Origin: an uncultured Gammaproteobacteria bacterium
GTDB taxonomy: Bacteria > Pseudomonadota > Gammaproteobacteria > GCA-002705445 > GCA-002716945
DNA length: 15,224 nucleotides
Assembly: GCA_913046125.1 (NCBI GenBank)
Contig: CAJWRL010000011.1
Location: 1 to 15,224, forward strand
Direction: 5' to 3'
Positions 14,642 to 15,224 of this stretch are shown here, piece by piece. The translations under genes and the position numbers were made by a program. The number at the start of each line of letters is the position of its first letter. Position 1 is the first letter of the stretch. The notes beneath the pieces are model-generated. The model searched no databases. It worked only from the letters and a program-made list of their open reading frames with translations, and had not been told where the DNA came from.

Positions 14642-14648
14642 AAGGAGG
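14642..14648 (+). promoter_or_regulatory. Strong Shine-Dalgarno of the AlkB-type gene
   Basis: AAGGAGG, fully complementary to the anti-SD core, ends 5 bases before the ATG at 14654. It is the strongest ribosome-binding site in the window and fixes the start of the partial gene. Confidence 0.85.
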
Positions 14649-14653
14649 CAATT

Positions 14654-15224
14654 ATGTCAACAATATTTGCAAACATTAAGTATTTGCTTGCACCATCACT
14701 AATTCTAGTAACTCTAGCAGGTGTGATTGCAGGTGGAATGCTTTCTTGGATTGGTGTTGCACTTTTAGGCGTAGGTGTCATCGTTGACACTATTCTTCGT
14801 AAGCAAGCTTCAAGCTCAATGCACAAAGAAGACGGTACTACTAAAGCAAGCCCAACATTCCAAAACTTGGTAATGTACATGATGTTACCTGTATTCGTAC
14901 TACTACAACTTGCACTAGCATGGAGAGTATACGGATTCATGACAGGTGTACCAGTAGAAATAACAGCAACATGGTTTGGTCTAATTCCTGTATATAGCGG
15001 GATTACCTCATTAGATTTAATCGGTGCAGTACTTTCAACAGGTATATTTGCCGGTATAGGTATCATTTACGGACATGAGTTATCACACTGCAAAGGCTTT
15101 GCATTCATTATTTCAAGAATGACAATGGGTCTTTCAGGTTCAGCTCATTTCTGCTACGCACACGTATACAACCATCACCTAGAACTTGCTAGTGAAGATG
15201 ATCCTGCAACTGCTCCTCGCGGTC
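14654..15224 (+). CDS. AlkB-type di-iron membrane monooxygenase (alkane hydroxylase family), partial (C-terminus outside window)
   Basis: This is an integral membrane non-haem di-iron enzyme of the fatty acid desaturase/AlkB superfamily. Members hydroxylate alkanes, fatty acids or aromatic methyl groups using electrons from rubredoxin or another donor. I translated 190 codons from the ATG at 14654 to the window edge without a stop. Hydrophobic segments lie at about 10-45, 72-93, 105-113 and 122-140. Histidine box 1 is HELSH (141-145), where AlkB has HELGH. Box 2 is HVYNHHLELASEDDPATAPRG (H170, H174, H175), close to AlkB's HxxxHHxxVATPxDPATSRxG. Box 3 lies beyond the window. It has the strongest ribosome-binding site here, and two hand-counted 60-base samples contain 26 and 25 G+C against 18 in an ileS sample, suggesting high expression. 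It could equally be a XylM-like or other AlkB paralogue. Confidence 0.83.
   Translation, partial: MSTIFANIKYLLAPSLILVTLAGVIAGGMLSWIGVALLGVGVIVDTILRKQASSSMHKEDGTTKASPTFQNLVMYMMLPVFVLLQLALAWRVYGFMTGVPVEITATWFGLIPVYSGITSLDLIGAVLSTGIFAGIGIIYGHELSHCKGFAFIISRMTMGLSGSAHFCYAHVYNHHLELASEDDPATAPRG

Noticed and set aside
14617..15066. A 149-codon open frame on the minus strand opposite the AlkB-type gene
   Set aside because: The plus strand has a near-perfect SD, histidine boxes and a frame open to the window edge. The antisense frame has no recognisable domain and arises from codon choice on the plus strand.
1..15224. tRNA genes, rRNA, CRISPR arrays, insertion sequences, attachment sites or toxin-antitoxin and defence genes
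   Set aside because: Almost every base is taken up by recognised protein genes or short promoter regions, and I saw no cloverleaf, regularly spaced repeats, transposase or terminal inverted repeats.

Overview
The window looks like chromosomal DNA from an AT-rich gammaproteobacterium with tightly packed genes. The gene order ispB | rplU-rpmA-obgE-proB | rpsT | murJ-ribF-ileS-lspA-fkpB-ispH is the one known from Pseudomonas and related gammaproteobacteria. The low G+C (18 of 60 bases in one hand-counted ileS sample), minimal intergenic space and an AlkB-type monooxygenase would fit a streamlined marine lineage such as SAR86. That placement is inference; no marker in the window settles it.

Layout. 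Positions 1-6812 (minus strand) hold a six-gene operon, murJ-ribF-ileS-lspA-fkpB-ispH, in which every neighbouring pair overlaps (4, 11, 19, 20 and 11 bp); ispH runs off the left edge. Positions 6813-6892 are a compact divergent promoter for murJ and for rpsT, which starts with TTG as in E. coli. Positions 7140-9828 (minus strand) hold rplU-rpmA-obgE-proB. From 9925 the genes are ispB (+), a geranylgeranyl-reductase-family flavoprotein (-), amtB (+), a CpdA-type phosphodiesterase (-), a type-B L31 gene rpmE (+) and the first 190 codons of an AlkB-type di-iron membrane monooxygenase (+), cut by the right edge. No gene-free stretch exceeds 300 bases; the longest are 11996-12141 and 14486-14653, and both carry regulatory signals.

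The left two-thirds is a housekeeping block: isoprenoid precursors and chains (ispH, ispB), lipoprotein maturation (lspA), lipid II flipping (murJ), flavin cofactors (ribF), proline synthesis (proB), tRNA charging (ileS), ribosome assembly (obgE) and ribosomal proteins. The right third is more individual: an isoprenoid-reducing flavoprotein convergent with ispB, an ammonium transporter behind a textbook sigma-54 promoter, and the monooxygenase behind a strong Shine-Dalgarno (SD) sequence and a cluster of GACAG half-sites.

I see no new defence system, mobile element, CRISPR array or RNA gene. The observations most worth following are regulatory: the GACAG cluster before the monooxygenase, a 14-base -10 element shared by ispB and rpmE with apparently leaderless starts, the sigma-54 promoter of amtB, and a perfect 12-bp hairpin encoded inside the end of cpdA. 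One protein-level oddity is that IspB has two altered substrate-binding motifs.
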